Shown here piece after piece: positions 1-7,980 of a stretch of DNA of 37,516 nt (position 1 is its first letter; every line of letters starts with the position of its first letter). The stretch comes from Bacteroidales bacterium (GTDB lineage: Bacteria; Bacteroidota; Bacteroidia; Bacteroidales; Marinilabiliaceae): NCBI GenBank assembly GCA_015061285.1, contig SUWW01000019.1:23899-61414 (forward strand). Reading direction: 5' to 3'. Made by a program: the position numbers and the translations under genes. The notes below the pieces were generated by a model. The model ran no database searches. It had not been told where the DNA came from and saw only the letters and a program-made list of their open reading frames with translations.

Positions 1-469
1 AATCTTGGTGAGGATGCCATCCTTACGAATTGATACAAAAATGCTTCGTTCTATTCGTGTTCATTCGGTGATGGTTTCCAATATTCATTTATCACCGAAT
101 TGAACGAATTGATACAAACAGGAATTCGTGTTAATCTTGGTGAGGATGCCATCCTTACGAATTGATACAAAAATGCTTCGTTCTATTCGTGTTCATTCGG
201 TGATGGTTTTCAATATTCATTTATCACCGAATTGAACGAATTAATACAAACAGGAATTCGTTTAATTCTTGGTGAGGATGCCTTCCTTACGAATTGATAC
301 AAAAATGCTTCGTTCTATTCGTGTCAATTCGGTGATGGTTTACAATATTCATTTATCACCGAATTGAACGAATTAATACAAACAGGAATTCGTGTTAATC
401 TTGGTGAGGATGCCTTTCTTACGAATTGATACAAAAATGCTTCGTTCTATTCGTGTTCATTCGGTGATT
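1..469. repeat. Tandem array of 132-bp units, about 3.5 copies
   Basis: The phrase TTGGTGAGGATGCC recurs at a strict 132-bp interval (units begin at 1, 133, 265 and 397) with only a few substitutions per unit. The array begins before the window and stops inside the fourth unit near 469. Each unit contains both orientations of one core: ATTCGGTGAT and, 18 bases later, ATCACCGAAT, which are exact reverse complements, followed by GAACGAATTGATACAAA. No long reading frame runs through it. A related core builds the 67-bp array at 22701-23102. Confidence 0.95.
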
Positions 470-521
470 TGTATGAGTCTTCTCTGCGAATAAAATCTAC
501 ACACGAAAACTGAACTCTTGT

Positions 522-553
522 TTTGGGCAAACGGGCCTACTTTCTTACTTTCG
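522..553 (+). promoter_or_regulatory. Bacteroidetes-type promoter for the GH28 gene
   Basis: TTTG at 522-525, a 20-base spacer, then TACTTTCG at 546-553 match the Bacteroidetes -33/-7 pattern TTTG-N19-21-TAnnTTTG with one mismatch. Transcription would start near 560, about 20 bases before the ATG at 581. Confidence 0.5.
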
Positions 554-580
554 CACGTATTCTAACGTATTTTATTTATC

Positions 581-1885
581 ATGAAATTATTCTCAGCGGC
601 ACTGTGTGCTATGATTTTGTCTGCCAATGCGTTGGCAGCTGATACTTTCCCTGATGGAACGCCCGTAGATGCTTGGTTTGCGGATTTTTCAGTTCCCGAA
701 CTCGCATCGTTGGGTCAGCAATATGTACTTACGGCTAATGGCATACTAAGCGATGGCAATGTACATACCACAGAAATTCAGTCGCTTATCGACAAAGCTG
801 CCGCAGCTGGTGGTGGCGTGATTGTTGTTCCGGCTGGCGTATATAAAACGGGTGCGCTATTCTTCCGTCAGGGTGTGAATCTGTATGTAGCTGAAGGTGG
901 CGTACTTATGGGCAGCGACGATCCTGCCGATTATCCTGTTATGGAGACGCGCATCGAGGGCGAGACGTGCCAATATTTCCCGGCGCTCATCAACGTTGAT
1001 GGTGTAGATGGCTTCAAGATGTGCGGTCCTGGCACTATTGATGGCAACGGTTTGCGTTCGTGGAAGGCTTTCTGGCTGCGTCGCTCGTGGAATCCTAAAT
1101 GCACAAATAAGGACGAACAGCGTGCTCGCCTTGTATATATATCTAATAGTAAGAATGTTACTGTGGCTCAGCTCAATCTGCAAAATTCGCAGTTTTGGAC
1201 CAACCATATTTATAAGAGCAACCACGTGAAATATATCGGATGCCGCATTTTCTCGCCAGCCGCTCCTGTGAAAGCTCCAAGCACCGATGCCATAGATATT
1301 GACGTATGTACCGACGTGCTTGTGAAGAATTGCTATATGGAGGTCAATGACGATGCTGTGGTTCTGAAAGGTGGCAAAGGTCCTTGGGCCGATACCGCTC
1401 CCGAAAATGGTATGAATGAGCGCATAATTATAGAAGATTGTACATACGGCTTCTGCCACGGTTGCCTCACGTGCGGTTCAGAGTCGGTGCATAACCGTAA
1501 TATTATTCTTCGCCGCATAAATGTTACCACGGGTCAAAACCTCTTGTGGCTCAAGATGCGCCCCGACACGCCTCAGTTGTACGAATACATCACTGTGGAG
1601 AATATCACCGGTTCGATAAAGAATTTCATCACCATAAAACCTTGGACGCAATTCTACGATTTGAAGGGTCGTAAGGATATTCCAATGTCGGCTGCCGACA
1701 ATATTGTTATGCGCAACTGCACTTGCACATGCAACACGTTCTTCAACGTCACGCCACAAGCCGACCAATATAGTTTGTCGAATTTTACGTTCGAAAACCT
1801 CACTATCAATGCAAATAACGATGCTTGCGATGCGTCGAGCGTGAAAAATTTTGTTAGAAAGAAAGTTAGTGTGAAAAAGTTGTAG
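581..1885 (+). CDS. Secreted glycoside hydrolase family 28 (polygalacturonase-like)
   Basis: 434 residues with a signal peptide (about 1-20, ending ANALAA) followed by a right-handed beta-helix. GH28 enzymes hydrolyse galacturonic-acid-containing pectins by inversion. The family's active-site blocks are visible in order: STDAID at 234-239 (the usual NTD region), NDD at 256-258, the catalytic-histidine block CHG at 292-294, and LKM at 324-326, where RIK is usual. The N-terminal domain (21-75) with LxxLGQQY resembles bacterial GH28 enzymes of gut Bacteroidetes. No SusC/SusD or other pectin genes are in the window, so the exact substrate cannot be named. The chosen ATG gives a complete signal peptide and sits just behind a good promoter. 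Confidence 0.9.
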   Translation: MKLFSAALCAMILSANALAADTFPDGTPVDAWFADFSVPELASLGQQYVLTANGILSDGNVHTTEIQSLIDKAAAAGGGVIVVPAGVYKTGALFFRQGVNLYVAEGGVLMGSDDPADYPVMETRIEGETCQYFPALINVDGVDGFKMCGPGTIDGNGLRSWKAFWLRRSWNPKCTNKDEQRARLVYISNSKNVTVAQLNLQNSQFWTNHIYKSNHVKYIGCRIFSPAAPVKAPSTDAIDIDVCTDVLVKNCYMEVNDDAVVLKGGKGPWADTAPENGMNERIIIEDCTYGFCHGCLTCGSESVHNRNIILRRINVTTGQNLLWLKMRPDTPQLYEYITVENITGSIKNFITIKPWTQFYDLKGRKDIPMSAADNIVMRNCTCTCNTFFNVTPQADQYSLSNFTFENLTINANNDACDASSVKNFVRKKVSVKKL

Positions 1886-1942
1886 CTTTATTCCATTCAG
1901 AAACGTATACAACTGCGTACACTCACTAAAAATGTAAATACA

Positions 1943-3874
1943 ATGGTTTCAGGATTTTTGAAAGTTGCGTCAGCTGTGCCAGGAGTCCGCATAGCCGATT
2001 GCCAATATAACGTACAGCAGATTATCGACCGAATGGCAGCAGCCGAAGACGATGGCGTAGCACTCTGTGTGCTTCCCGAACTTTGCATCACAGGCTACAC
2101 TTGCGGCGATTTGTTTGGTCAACCATACTTCATTGCAGCCGCTGAGTCGGCACTCGACGACGTGCTTTCGCTAAGTCATACTATGAATGTTATGGCCGTT
2201 GTGGGTTTGCCAATTCAGATTGATGGTCGCCTATTCAACTGCGCAGTGGTGATTCGCGAAGGCAAAATATACGGCGCTGTGCCTAAGACATATTTACCTA
2301 ATTACAACGAGTTCTACGAGGCTCGCTGGTTTACTTCGGGCGCGGAACTTCCACACGGAACGACCATTACACTCTGCGGGCAAGAGGTGCCTATAGATAC
2401 CAATTTGCTATTCCGTAGTGGCGCAGTTTGCTTTGGCATAGAGATTTGTGAGGATATGTGGAGTCCGATTCCTCCATCGTCGTATCTGGCTTTGGCTGGG
2501 GCGAATATCATTCTCAACCCTTCGGCATCTAACGATATGGTTGGCAAGCACGCCTATCGCAAACAGCTTGTGGTAGGGCAGAGCGCGCGTTGCATGGCGG
2601 CATACGTATATAGCTCGTGCGGCTTCGGCGAATCTACTACGGATATTGTATTTGCTGGAAGCGCCATTATTGCTGAAAATGGCGTGGTTCTGTCGGAGGG
2701 AAATAGATTCCTACTTACGCCGCAAAATGTTGTAGCTGAGGTAGATATTGATAAACTTCAGTCGCAGCGCATGCGCGTAACGACCTTTAGAGATTATTCC
2801 GACGAAGAGCGTAAGTACACCACCGTAAGCGTCAATTTGAAGACGGAGTACGAAGAACATGAAATATCGCGCACGTTTGAGCCGCATCCGTTCATTCCAT
2901 CAAACGAAAAGACGATGGACGAAAATTGCGCCGAGATTTTCAATATACAAACCAACGGTCTTGCTCAGCGTTTTATTGCTTCCCACTCAAAATGTGCTGT
3001 AGTAGGTATTTCTGGAGGTCTCGATTCTACATTAGCGTTGCTTGTGGCGGTGAAGACTATGGATAAGTTGAAGCTACCGCGCGAGAAAATAATAGGCGTA
3101 ACTATGCCAGGCTTTGGTACAACGGATCGTACATATAACAATGCTGTGGGCTTGATTAAGGCTCTTGGTGCCGACTTCCGCGAAGTGAGCATACGCAGTG
3201 CATGCGAGCAACATTTCAAGGATATTTGTCTCGACCCTAATGACCGCAGTGTTACGTATGAAAACTCTCAAGCTCGCGAGCGTACGCAGATACTTATGGA
3301 TATTGCCAATAAAGAGGGTGGCATCGTTGTGGGCACTGGCGATTTGTCGGAGCTTGCGCTTGGTTGGGCTACATACAACGGCGATCACATGTCGATGTAT
3401 GGTGTGAATGCTGGCGTGCCTAAGACTCTTGTGCGTCACCTTGTGCAGTTTGTTGCCGATAAGAATGTTGAGGATGAAATTACGCGTAAAATCTTGCTCG
3501 ATATTATAGATACGCCTATTTCGCCTGAACTTCTTCCTGCCGATAAGAATGGCAAGATAGCCCAAAAGACCGAAGACCTCGTTGGTCCATACGAGTTGCA
3601 CGATTTCTATTTGTATAACTTCGTTCGCTTTGGTTATGCGCCTAAACGATTGATATTTATGGCGGTTCGTGCCTTCGATGGTAAATATTCTGATGAGGTA
3701 GCTACCAAATGGCTAAAGGTGTTCTTCAAACGCTTCTTTGCTCAGCAATTCAAGCGCTCGGCTTTGCCCGATGGGCCTAAAGTAGGCTCTGTAAGTCTGT
3801 CTCCGCGTGGCGATTGGCGTATGCCTTCCGATGCTTCGGCAAATCTTTGGCTCAGCCAACTTCAAGACGATTGA
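1943..3874 (+). CDS. nadE: Glutamine-dependent NAD(+) synthetase
   Basis: 643 residues in two parts. The N-terminal nitrilase-type amidase (about 1-280) frees ammonia from glutamine; its Glu-Lys-Cys triad appears as E46 in LPELCITGY, K115 in PKTYLPNYNEFYE and C169 in IEICEDMW. The C-terminal synthetase (about 325-643) carries the ATP pyrophosphatase loop SGGLDS at 357-362 and the GTGDLSE block. It converts deamido-NAD to NAD in the cytoplasm, the last step of NAD synthesis. The length fits the eukaryote-like fused form usual in Bacteroidetes. It lies 57 bases after the GH28 gene on the same strand; no terminator was seen between them. Confidence 0.97.
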   Translation: MVSGFLKVASAVPGVRIADCQYNVQQIIDRMAAAEDDGVALCVLPELCITGYTCGDLFGQPYFIAAAESALDDVLSLSHTMNVMAVVGLPIQIDGRLFNCAVVIREGKIYGAVPKTYLPNYNEFYEARWFTSGAELPHGTTITLCGQEVPIDTNLLFRSGAVCFGIEICEDMWSPIPPSSYLALAGANIILNPSASNDMVGKHAYRKQLVVGQSARCMAAYVYSSCGFGESTTDIVFAGSAIIAENGVVLSEGNRFLLTPQNVVAEVDIDKLQSQRMRVTTFRDYSDEERKYTTVSVNLKTEYEEHEISRTFEPHPFIPSNEKTMDENCAEIFNIQTNGLAQRFIASHSKCAVVGISGGLDSTLALLVAVKTMDKLKLPREKIIGVTMPGFGTTDRTYNNAVGLIKALGADFREVSIRSACEQHFKDICLDPNDRSVTYENSQARERTQILMDIANKEGGIVVGTGDLSELALGWATYNGDHMSMYGVNAGVPKTLVRHLVQFVADKNVEDEITRKILLDIIDTPISPELLPADKNGKIAQKTEDLVGPYELHDFYLYNFVRFGYAPKRLIFMAVRAFDGKYSDEVATKWLKVFFKRFFAQQFKRSALPDGPKVGSVSLSPRGDWRMPSDASANLWLSQLQDD

Positions 3875-3889
3875 TATTCCTTGGGGAGT

Positions 3890-3953
3890 GTCATGTTGAG
3901 CGAAGCGAAACATCCCCAAACGCTAGGAGTTCCTTCGCTACGCTCAGGATGAC
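3890..3953. repeat. Imperfect inverted repeat with the GAGCGAAGCGAA motif
   Basis: Arms of 20 bases at 3890-3909 and 3934-3953 pair at 17 of 20 positions (arms GTCATGTTGAGCGAAGCGAA and TTCGCTACGCTCAGGATGAC). It follows the nadE stop closely and can form a hairpin. Similar GAGCGAAGCGAA / CTCAGGATGAC sequences are common dispersed intergenic repeats in many bacteria, so this is probably a small mobile or REP-like element that could also act as a 3' hairpin. Confidence 0.75.
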
Positions 3954-4011
3954 ACGATGGAAGGCTTGATAGATAATAATGTGGTTGATGGCATAAATAG
4001 ATAAAATTATT

Positions 4012-4929
4012 GTGGACGAAATAATTGCATACTTTTCTGAAATATTTCACCTGTCGACGACATACGAGTTGCCGCTCAATATTGTAAATGCGCTTAATAA
4101 ACTCGATAGGGTACAGCGCGGCGAGTTGAAATCGAAACTTTTCAACCAAGCCAAGCGCTTAGGGCAAGGCGGAGATGCTGTAAAAGCTATTACTTGGCTT
4201 GAGACTTCATTTGATCAGATTGAAAAGTATTCTTTCCGCCTTCATGATGTGTTATTCAGTCCGGGACAGGATATTCCCGAGAACATAGCATTCTATCTAA
4301 ATCATGCTAAGTCGACAATCGATATTTGTGTATTTACAATAAGCGACGAGCAACTTAGTAAAGCTCTTTTAGCAGCAGTAGCTCGCGGAGTCAAGGTGCG
4401 CCTTATTACAGATAATAATAAGATGCGCGACCATGGTTCGCAAGTGAAAGATCTTGCGCGTGCTGGCGTGGAGGTCCGTGTAGACAATTCGCGCTATCAC
4501 ATGCACAATAAATTTGGCATTGTAGATGGACGAATTGCTTTTACAGGGTCTTACAATTGGACATATACTGCCAAAGCCTACAATCAAGAGAATCTTGTGG
4601 TTACCACCAACTATACCATTGTTCATAAGTTTATAGATGAATTTTCTACTCTTTGGGTAGAGATGTTTCATCTCACTGTGAAGCAAATGCGCGATGGACG
4701 CCTCAAAGCTATCGTGCATATGGGTAAAGCTGCTCAAGAGGTAGATACTTATGCCAATTCGTCAATATTACCATCCGACGACGATGAAGAGAGTTCTCCA
4801 TTTCGTAGTGACGAAGATGATGACCGTCGACAGCGCATAAAGAAAAACCGAGAAAAAAAACGCCGCGAGCGCTCCGAAGAATTTCCTAAATCGCGTAAAG
4901 GAACGCGCCACAAAAATCGACGGAAATAA
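4012..4929 (+). CDS. Phospholipase D-family (single HKD) nuclease-like protein
   Basis: 305 residues. The PLD domain spans about 78-215: H165-x-K167-x4-D172 in the block HMHNKFGIVDG forms one HKD motif, followed by TGSYNWT at 178-184 with the usual asparagine at 182. One HKD per chain means activity would need a dimer, as in Nuc-type endonucleases and cardiolipin hydrolases. The N-terminal 75 residues are helical and charged, matching no family I know. The C-terminus (about 250-305) is acidic, then very rich in Lys/Arg, which suggests nucleic-acid binding. There is no signal peptide, so it is cytoplasmic. GTG is used as start because an in-frame stop lies six codons upstream and no ATG fits. 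Whether it cuts DNA, RNA or lipid is not shown. Confidence 0.8.
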   Translation: MDEIIAYFSEIFHLSTTYELPLNIVNALNKLDRVQRGELKSKLFNQAKRLGQGGDAVKAITWLETSFDQIEKYSFRLHDVLFSPGQDIPENIAFYLNHAKSTIDICVFTISDEQLSKALLAAVARGVKVRLITDNNKMRDHGSQVKDLARAGVEVRVDNSRYHMHNKFGIVDGRIAFTGSYNWTYTAKAYNQENLVVTTNYTIVHKFIDEFSTLWVEMFHLTVKQMRDGRLKAIVHMGKAAQEVDTYANSSILPSDDDEESSPFRSDEDDDRRQRIKKNREKKRRERSEEFPKSRKGTRHKNRRK

Positions 4930-4962
4930 GTATGTATGTGCTACATAACATTCAGAATACAA

Positions 4963-4995
4963 AAAGCCGCTTTCGCATTTTGCGTCAGCGGCTTT
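4963..4995. terminator. Bidirectional terminator between convergent genes
   Basis: AAAGCCGCT at 4963-4971 pairs with AGCGGCTTT at 4987-4995, with an inner CGCA/TGCG pair (4974-4977 and 4981-4984). The A-run on the left and T-rich right flank suit termination from both sides, for the PLD gene (+) and the methyltransferase gene (-). Confidence 0.8.
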
Positions 4996-5022
4996 GATGT
5001 CTTTGCAGAAATTTGCACAATA

Positions 5023-6255
5023 TCACTTTTTCGTGTCTTGATGTCCAATCTTTCGGCAGCGCAACAATACCTTTTTGCCATCGGCTAAAGTCGATGCGAA
5101 GAAATAGTCTTTTCCGCCCTCTTTCAATTTCAGCTTTGCACGCAATTTTTCAGGCGACATTGGGAAGTTGCGCACTGCTATATTGGCTTGTTTTATACCT
5201 CTCAATACCGAAGCTAAGTCGTTGCGGGCAAAACCCGACCATGCTATAACTTCAAAACTGCGACCTGGGAAATCTTCCACTTCGTCGTCCGAAGTGTATA
5301 GGTGACTGTTGACATGAAGTTTCACAAGTCGGTATCTGTCTGCTATAATTTTGAATCCTCCCGATTTCAAAATCGAAGAGTTGGGCTCGTATAGATACAT
5401 ACGAGGAGCGTATGCATATTTACATACAGCCATCAGTTCCTCGCTTGGGGTGAAGTCAAAATGTTCTTCGCGGTCGTGGTGTATGTTATACGTCTTGATT
5501 TCGGTTTGCTGGCGCTCTTTTCTCATCACCAATAACAACTCTTTGCATTCGTTGTCAACCGACACAATATGAATCTCGCAAACACTTTTCAAAGCTTTCA
5601 AAGCTTTCGAGATGTCGAGCATAGGAGAGAGTTTTGCCACTACCATATCGGCGTGTTCAAGTAAAAGAGCTTCGAGATCTTCCAAGTTTGGTTGGCAGTC
5701 AGCTAGTTGGACAGTTTTTTCGCCTTCAGAAGTCCGGCGAGCTGGGTCGATATATATAACCGAAGCGTGTTCGGTCATGTTCTTTAGGTAGTTAATAGCA
5801 TCATCGCATACGTATGTTGCATTCTTTACACCAAAGATTGGAAGATTGTTCTCGGCATAAGCTACCAAATCCTTGTTTTGCTCTACGTATATAGCTTTTT
5901 GAAACTTAGTAGACATAAAGGCAAAGTCGACACCTAAACCGCCAGTAAGGTCCACCAAGAGTTCTCCTTCGACAAGTTTTGCTTTGTATCGAGCTGTTTG
6001 TTCCGACGAACATTGCTCAAATGGAAGCTTGGCAGGCAATAACAATTTTGTAAAATTGGCAACATCGTCTGCTATTGCAGCCCATGATTTTACCTTCTTT
6101 CTAAGCATCTGGCGACCTTGAATTTGGTTAGAAATAACCAAACGCCGTTTAGCTGGAATGGCTTTGAGCTCCAAATCGGCATCATATATGTCCGAATCTT
6201 TGTATTTCAACAATATCTCCGATTCGCTTTCACTGAGTAATTGAATTTTTGGCAT
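5023..6255 (-). CDS. THUMP-like domain class I SAM-dependent methyltransferase
   Basis: 410 residues. A helical N-terminal region (1-95) leads to a Rossmann methyltransferase fold: motif I is LVDLTGGLGVD at 100-110, acidic strand end YVEQ at 123-126, and the catalytic-loop equivalent YIDPARR at 168-174. The C-terminal third (about 300-400) fits the THUMP-like domain common in the Bacteroidetes family annotated as class I SAM methyltransferase / THUMP-like. DPARR resembles the DPPR-type loops of nucleic-acid N-methyltransferases, so an RNA or DNA base is a likely but unproven target. It stands alone on the minus strand, divergent from the sigma-factor operon and convergent with the PLD gene. 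No signal peptide. Confidence 0.85.
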   Translation of the reverse strand: MPKIQLLSESESEILLKYKDSDIYDADLELKAIPAKRRLVISNQIQGRQMLRKKVKSWAAIADDVANFTKLLLPAKLPFEQCSSEQTARYKAKLVEGELLVDLTGGLGVDFAFMSTKFQKAIYVEQNKDLVAYAENNLPIFGVKNATYVCDDAINYLKNMTEHASVIYIDPARRTSEGEKTVQLADCQPNLEDLEALLLEHADMVVAKLSPMLDISKALKALKSVCEIHIVSVDNECKELLLVMRKERQQTEIKTYNIHHDREEHFDFTPSEELMAVCKYAYAPRMYLYEPNSSILKSGGFKIIADRYRLVKLHVNSHLYTSDDEVEDFPGRSFEVIAWSGFARNDLASVLRGIKQANIAVRNFPMSPEKLRAKLKLKEGGKDYFFASTLADGKKVLLRCRKIGHQDTKK

Positions 6256-6389
6256 AAGTATAAAACTACATTTACAAATTATGTATTGAGTGCGTATTTA
6301 TCTTTTGTACTCGTAAATGTCCAATTTTGTTACAATTATCGCAGAAAAAAATCATACGACAAAAGTTATTAAGAATTTTTGGCTTGATA

Positions 6390-6420
6390 TTTGTATATAC
6401 ATAATTATCGTTTATTTTTG
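6390..6420 (+). promoter_or_regulatory. Promoter of the sigma-Hpt-STAS operon
   Basis: TTTG at 6390-6393, a 19-base spacer, then TATTTTTG at 6413-6420 fully match the Bacteroidetes primary-sigma promoter TTTG-N19-TAnnTTTG. Start of transcription would be near 6427, giving a leader of about 60 bases. The remaining sequence from 6256 is AT-rich and shows nothing else I can name. Confidence 0.65.
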
Positions 6421-6488
6421 TCAATAGTTTCAAATCATATAAATATTACTGCATGAAGCACCTCTACCTTTTTTTATAAGGTTAGAAA

Positions 6489-7082
6489 ATGAAAACAAAT
6501 GTTATTACTTGCGATTCAGATTTGATTCGCGGTTTTCAGTTTGGCAATGATGCTTCGTTTGGGGTGTTGTGGAATCGTTATAGATCGCGTCTGCGTGGTT
6601 TTGTGCGTCGACATGTTGATTATAACGATGTAGATGACATCTTGCAGGAGACCTCAGTAAAAGTTTTTTCTTCGTTGCGTGAACATCGCTACAAGGACGA
6701 TGGGCGATTCTTTTCGTGGGTAGCAAAAATTGCCGCAAATTGCGTGAAGGATTACTATCGTAGTCGTAAAAAAATATGCTCATTTACCGATAGTGAACAT
6801 GCGTTGGATTATTTCAACGAGTCGTCGCAAGTAGCGGAAGTGTGTGACAATGTAGAAAGCGAAATAATAAAAGACGAAGAGAAAAAACGCTTGGGTCTTA
6901 TGGTGCAGATGTTGCCCGAGAAAGTGCAACAAGTGGCTATCATGCGATGCTTCAACGATATGAAATTTGAAGAAATAGCAGAGGAAACCAATGTGAGTAT
7001 TAATACTGCTCTTGGGCGTATGCATTCTGCTCGTGTATATTTGCGTCAGTACATGAGATGTGGAACAAGAATATGTATATAA
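6489..7082 (+). CDS. ECF-type RNA polymerase sigma factor
   Basis: 197 residues, the usual ECF length. Region 2 covers about 10-95, with DVDDILQETSVKVF at 47-60 (region 2.2) and the WVAKIAANCVKDYYRSRKK stretch (77-95) for -10 recognition. Region 4 covers about 135-190, with the helix-turn-helix EEIAEETNVSINTALGRMHSAR at 161-182. It directs RNA polymerase to a specific promoter set. No transmembrane anti-sigma gene follows; instead an Hpt protein and a STAS protein lie downstream on the same strand within 45 bases, which suggests control by phosphorylation or partner switching. The operon promoter itself looks like the housekeeping type, so autoregulation is not evident. Confidence 0.93.
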   Translation: MKTNVITCDSDLIRGFQFGNDASFGVLWNRYRSRLRGFVRRHVDYNDVDDILQETSVKVFSSLREHRYKDDGRFFSWVAKIAANCVKDYYRSRKKICSFTDSEHALDYFNESSQVAEVCDNVESEIIKDEEKKRLGLMVQMLPEKVQQVAIMRCFNDMKFEEIAEETNVSINTALGRMHSARVYLRQYMRCGTRICI

Positions 7083-7125
7083 GATGATTCGATAATACAG
7101 AAAACATAGAGTTAAGTGTAGAAAG

Positions 7126-7554
7126 ATGGAGCATGTAGATTTGTCGTATATACGTTCGGTAGCCGATGGAGATGAGGAACTTGTAAAACAGTTTATAGAG
7201 ATATTTGTTTCGCAAGTGCCCGAATTTACTGCGGACATTACGAAGGCGCGACGCGAACAAGATTGGCGAGCATTAGCGGCCTCTGCACATAAAGCCAAGG
7301 CCTCTATAGCCTCTATGGGGCTGGAAGAGTTGGCGTTGAACATGAAGCGCTTAGAAATGCTCTCAAAATCAATATATATTGACACAACAACCGACAACGA
7401 CGCAATGTGCGATTCAATAAAAGCTCAATTGCAAACCATGCCCGATGAACTAAAGTTGTGGATTTCGCAAAACAAAAATCTAAATGCGATAGATGACTTG
7501 ATTAATTTTTATAACTTGCGTCTCGATTACGCACTAAGCGAATTAAAAAAGTGA
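7126..7554 (+). CDS. Histidine phosphotransfer (Hpt) domain protein
   Basis: 142 residues, all-helical, with the Hpt signature around AHKAKASIASMG at 54-65; H55 would carry the phosphoryl group. The preceding segment (5-50) with FVSQVPEF and the following LALNMKRLE helix complete the four-helix bundle, leaving a charged C-terminal tail of about 40 residues. Hpt proteins shuttle phosphate between hybrid histidine kinases and response regulators in the cytoplasm. No kinase or receiver gene lies in the window, so its partners must be encoded elsewhere. It sits between a sigma factor gene and a STAS gene, which is not the usual phosphorelay neighbourhood. Confidence 0.88.
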   Translation: MEHVDLSYIRSVADGDEELVKQFIEIFVSQVPEFTADITKARREQDWRALAASAHKAKASIASMGLEELALNMKRLEMLSKSIYIDTTTDNDAMCDSIKAQLQTMPDELKLWISQNKNLNAIDDLINFYNLRLDYALSELKK

Positions 7555-7574
7555 TTGATTAATTATTGAACGTC

Positions 7575-7883
7575 ATGGTTGATATAAAAACAGAAGGTAA
7601 TGAGGCTGTTATATCGGTGATTAATACGGATCGGATAACTGTTTCAAATGCCAGTGAGCTGAAGTCATCGATGCTCGATGCTATAAACGAGAAGAAATTG
7701 AACGTAATTATAGATTTAGGCAGCATACGCTATATAGATAGCACGGCAATAAGTGTACTTATAAGCGGAGTGAAAGCTTCGCGCATAAATGGATCTTCGT
7801 TTAAGTTGCGCAATTTGCAACCCGAAGTTATGCGTTTGTTGTCGCTAATGAAGATTGATCAAATAATGGATATCGAGAAGTAA
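7575..7883 (+). CDS. STAS-domain anti-sigma factor antagonist
   Basis: 102 residues from the ATG at 7575; a TTG nine bases earlier is in frame but less likely. The whole protein is one STAS domain: beta strands around 9-24, helix 26-40, strand LNVIIDLGS (42-50), then the phosphorylation loop YIDSTAISVL with S56 at the conserved serine position. Such proteins (SpoIIAA/RsbV type) bind an anti-sigma kinase when unphosphorylated and so free a sigma factor or other partner. It is the third gene of the sigma-Hpt-STAS operon, 20 bases after the Hpt gene. A kinase of the expected sort (SiaB-like) is encoded 3 kb downstream. Confidence 0.88.
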   Translation: MVDIKTEGNEAVISVINTDRITVSNASELKSSMLDAINEKKLNVIIDLGSIRYIDSTAISVLISGVKASRINGSSFKLRNLQPEVMRLLSLMKIDQIMDIEK

Positions 7884-7914
7884 TTCTTGATGCCTATATT
7901 CAAATAATATATAG

Positions 7915-7950
7915 CGCGTTGCCCCATAGGAGAGGTGACGCGTATTTTTT
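7915..7950 (+). terminator. Probable terminator after the STAS gene
   Basis: CGCGTTGCCCC at 7915-7925 pairs with GAGGTGACGCG at 7932-7942 if G-U pairs are allowed, leaving one A-C mismatch near the loop. TATTTTTTAT follows at once. It would separate the signalling operon from uvrA. Confidence 0.5.
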
Positions 7951-7980
7951 ATAAATAACATCCTAATAACAATAACGATA

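Noticed and set aside
1-469. Coding repeat, because 132 is divisible by three
   Set aside because: No frame gives a protein-like repeat, and the sequence is built from palindromic AT-rich blocks.
857-1459. Long minus-strand frame inside the GH28 gene
   Set aside because: It is antisense to a clear enzyme with conserved motifs and has no domain or start signal. The same holds for the other antisense frames within uvrA, nadE and the RND operon genes.
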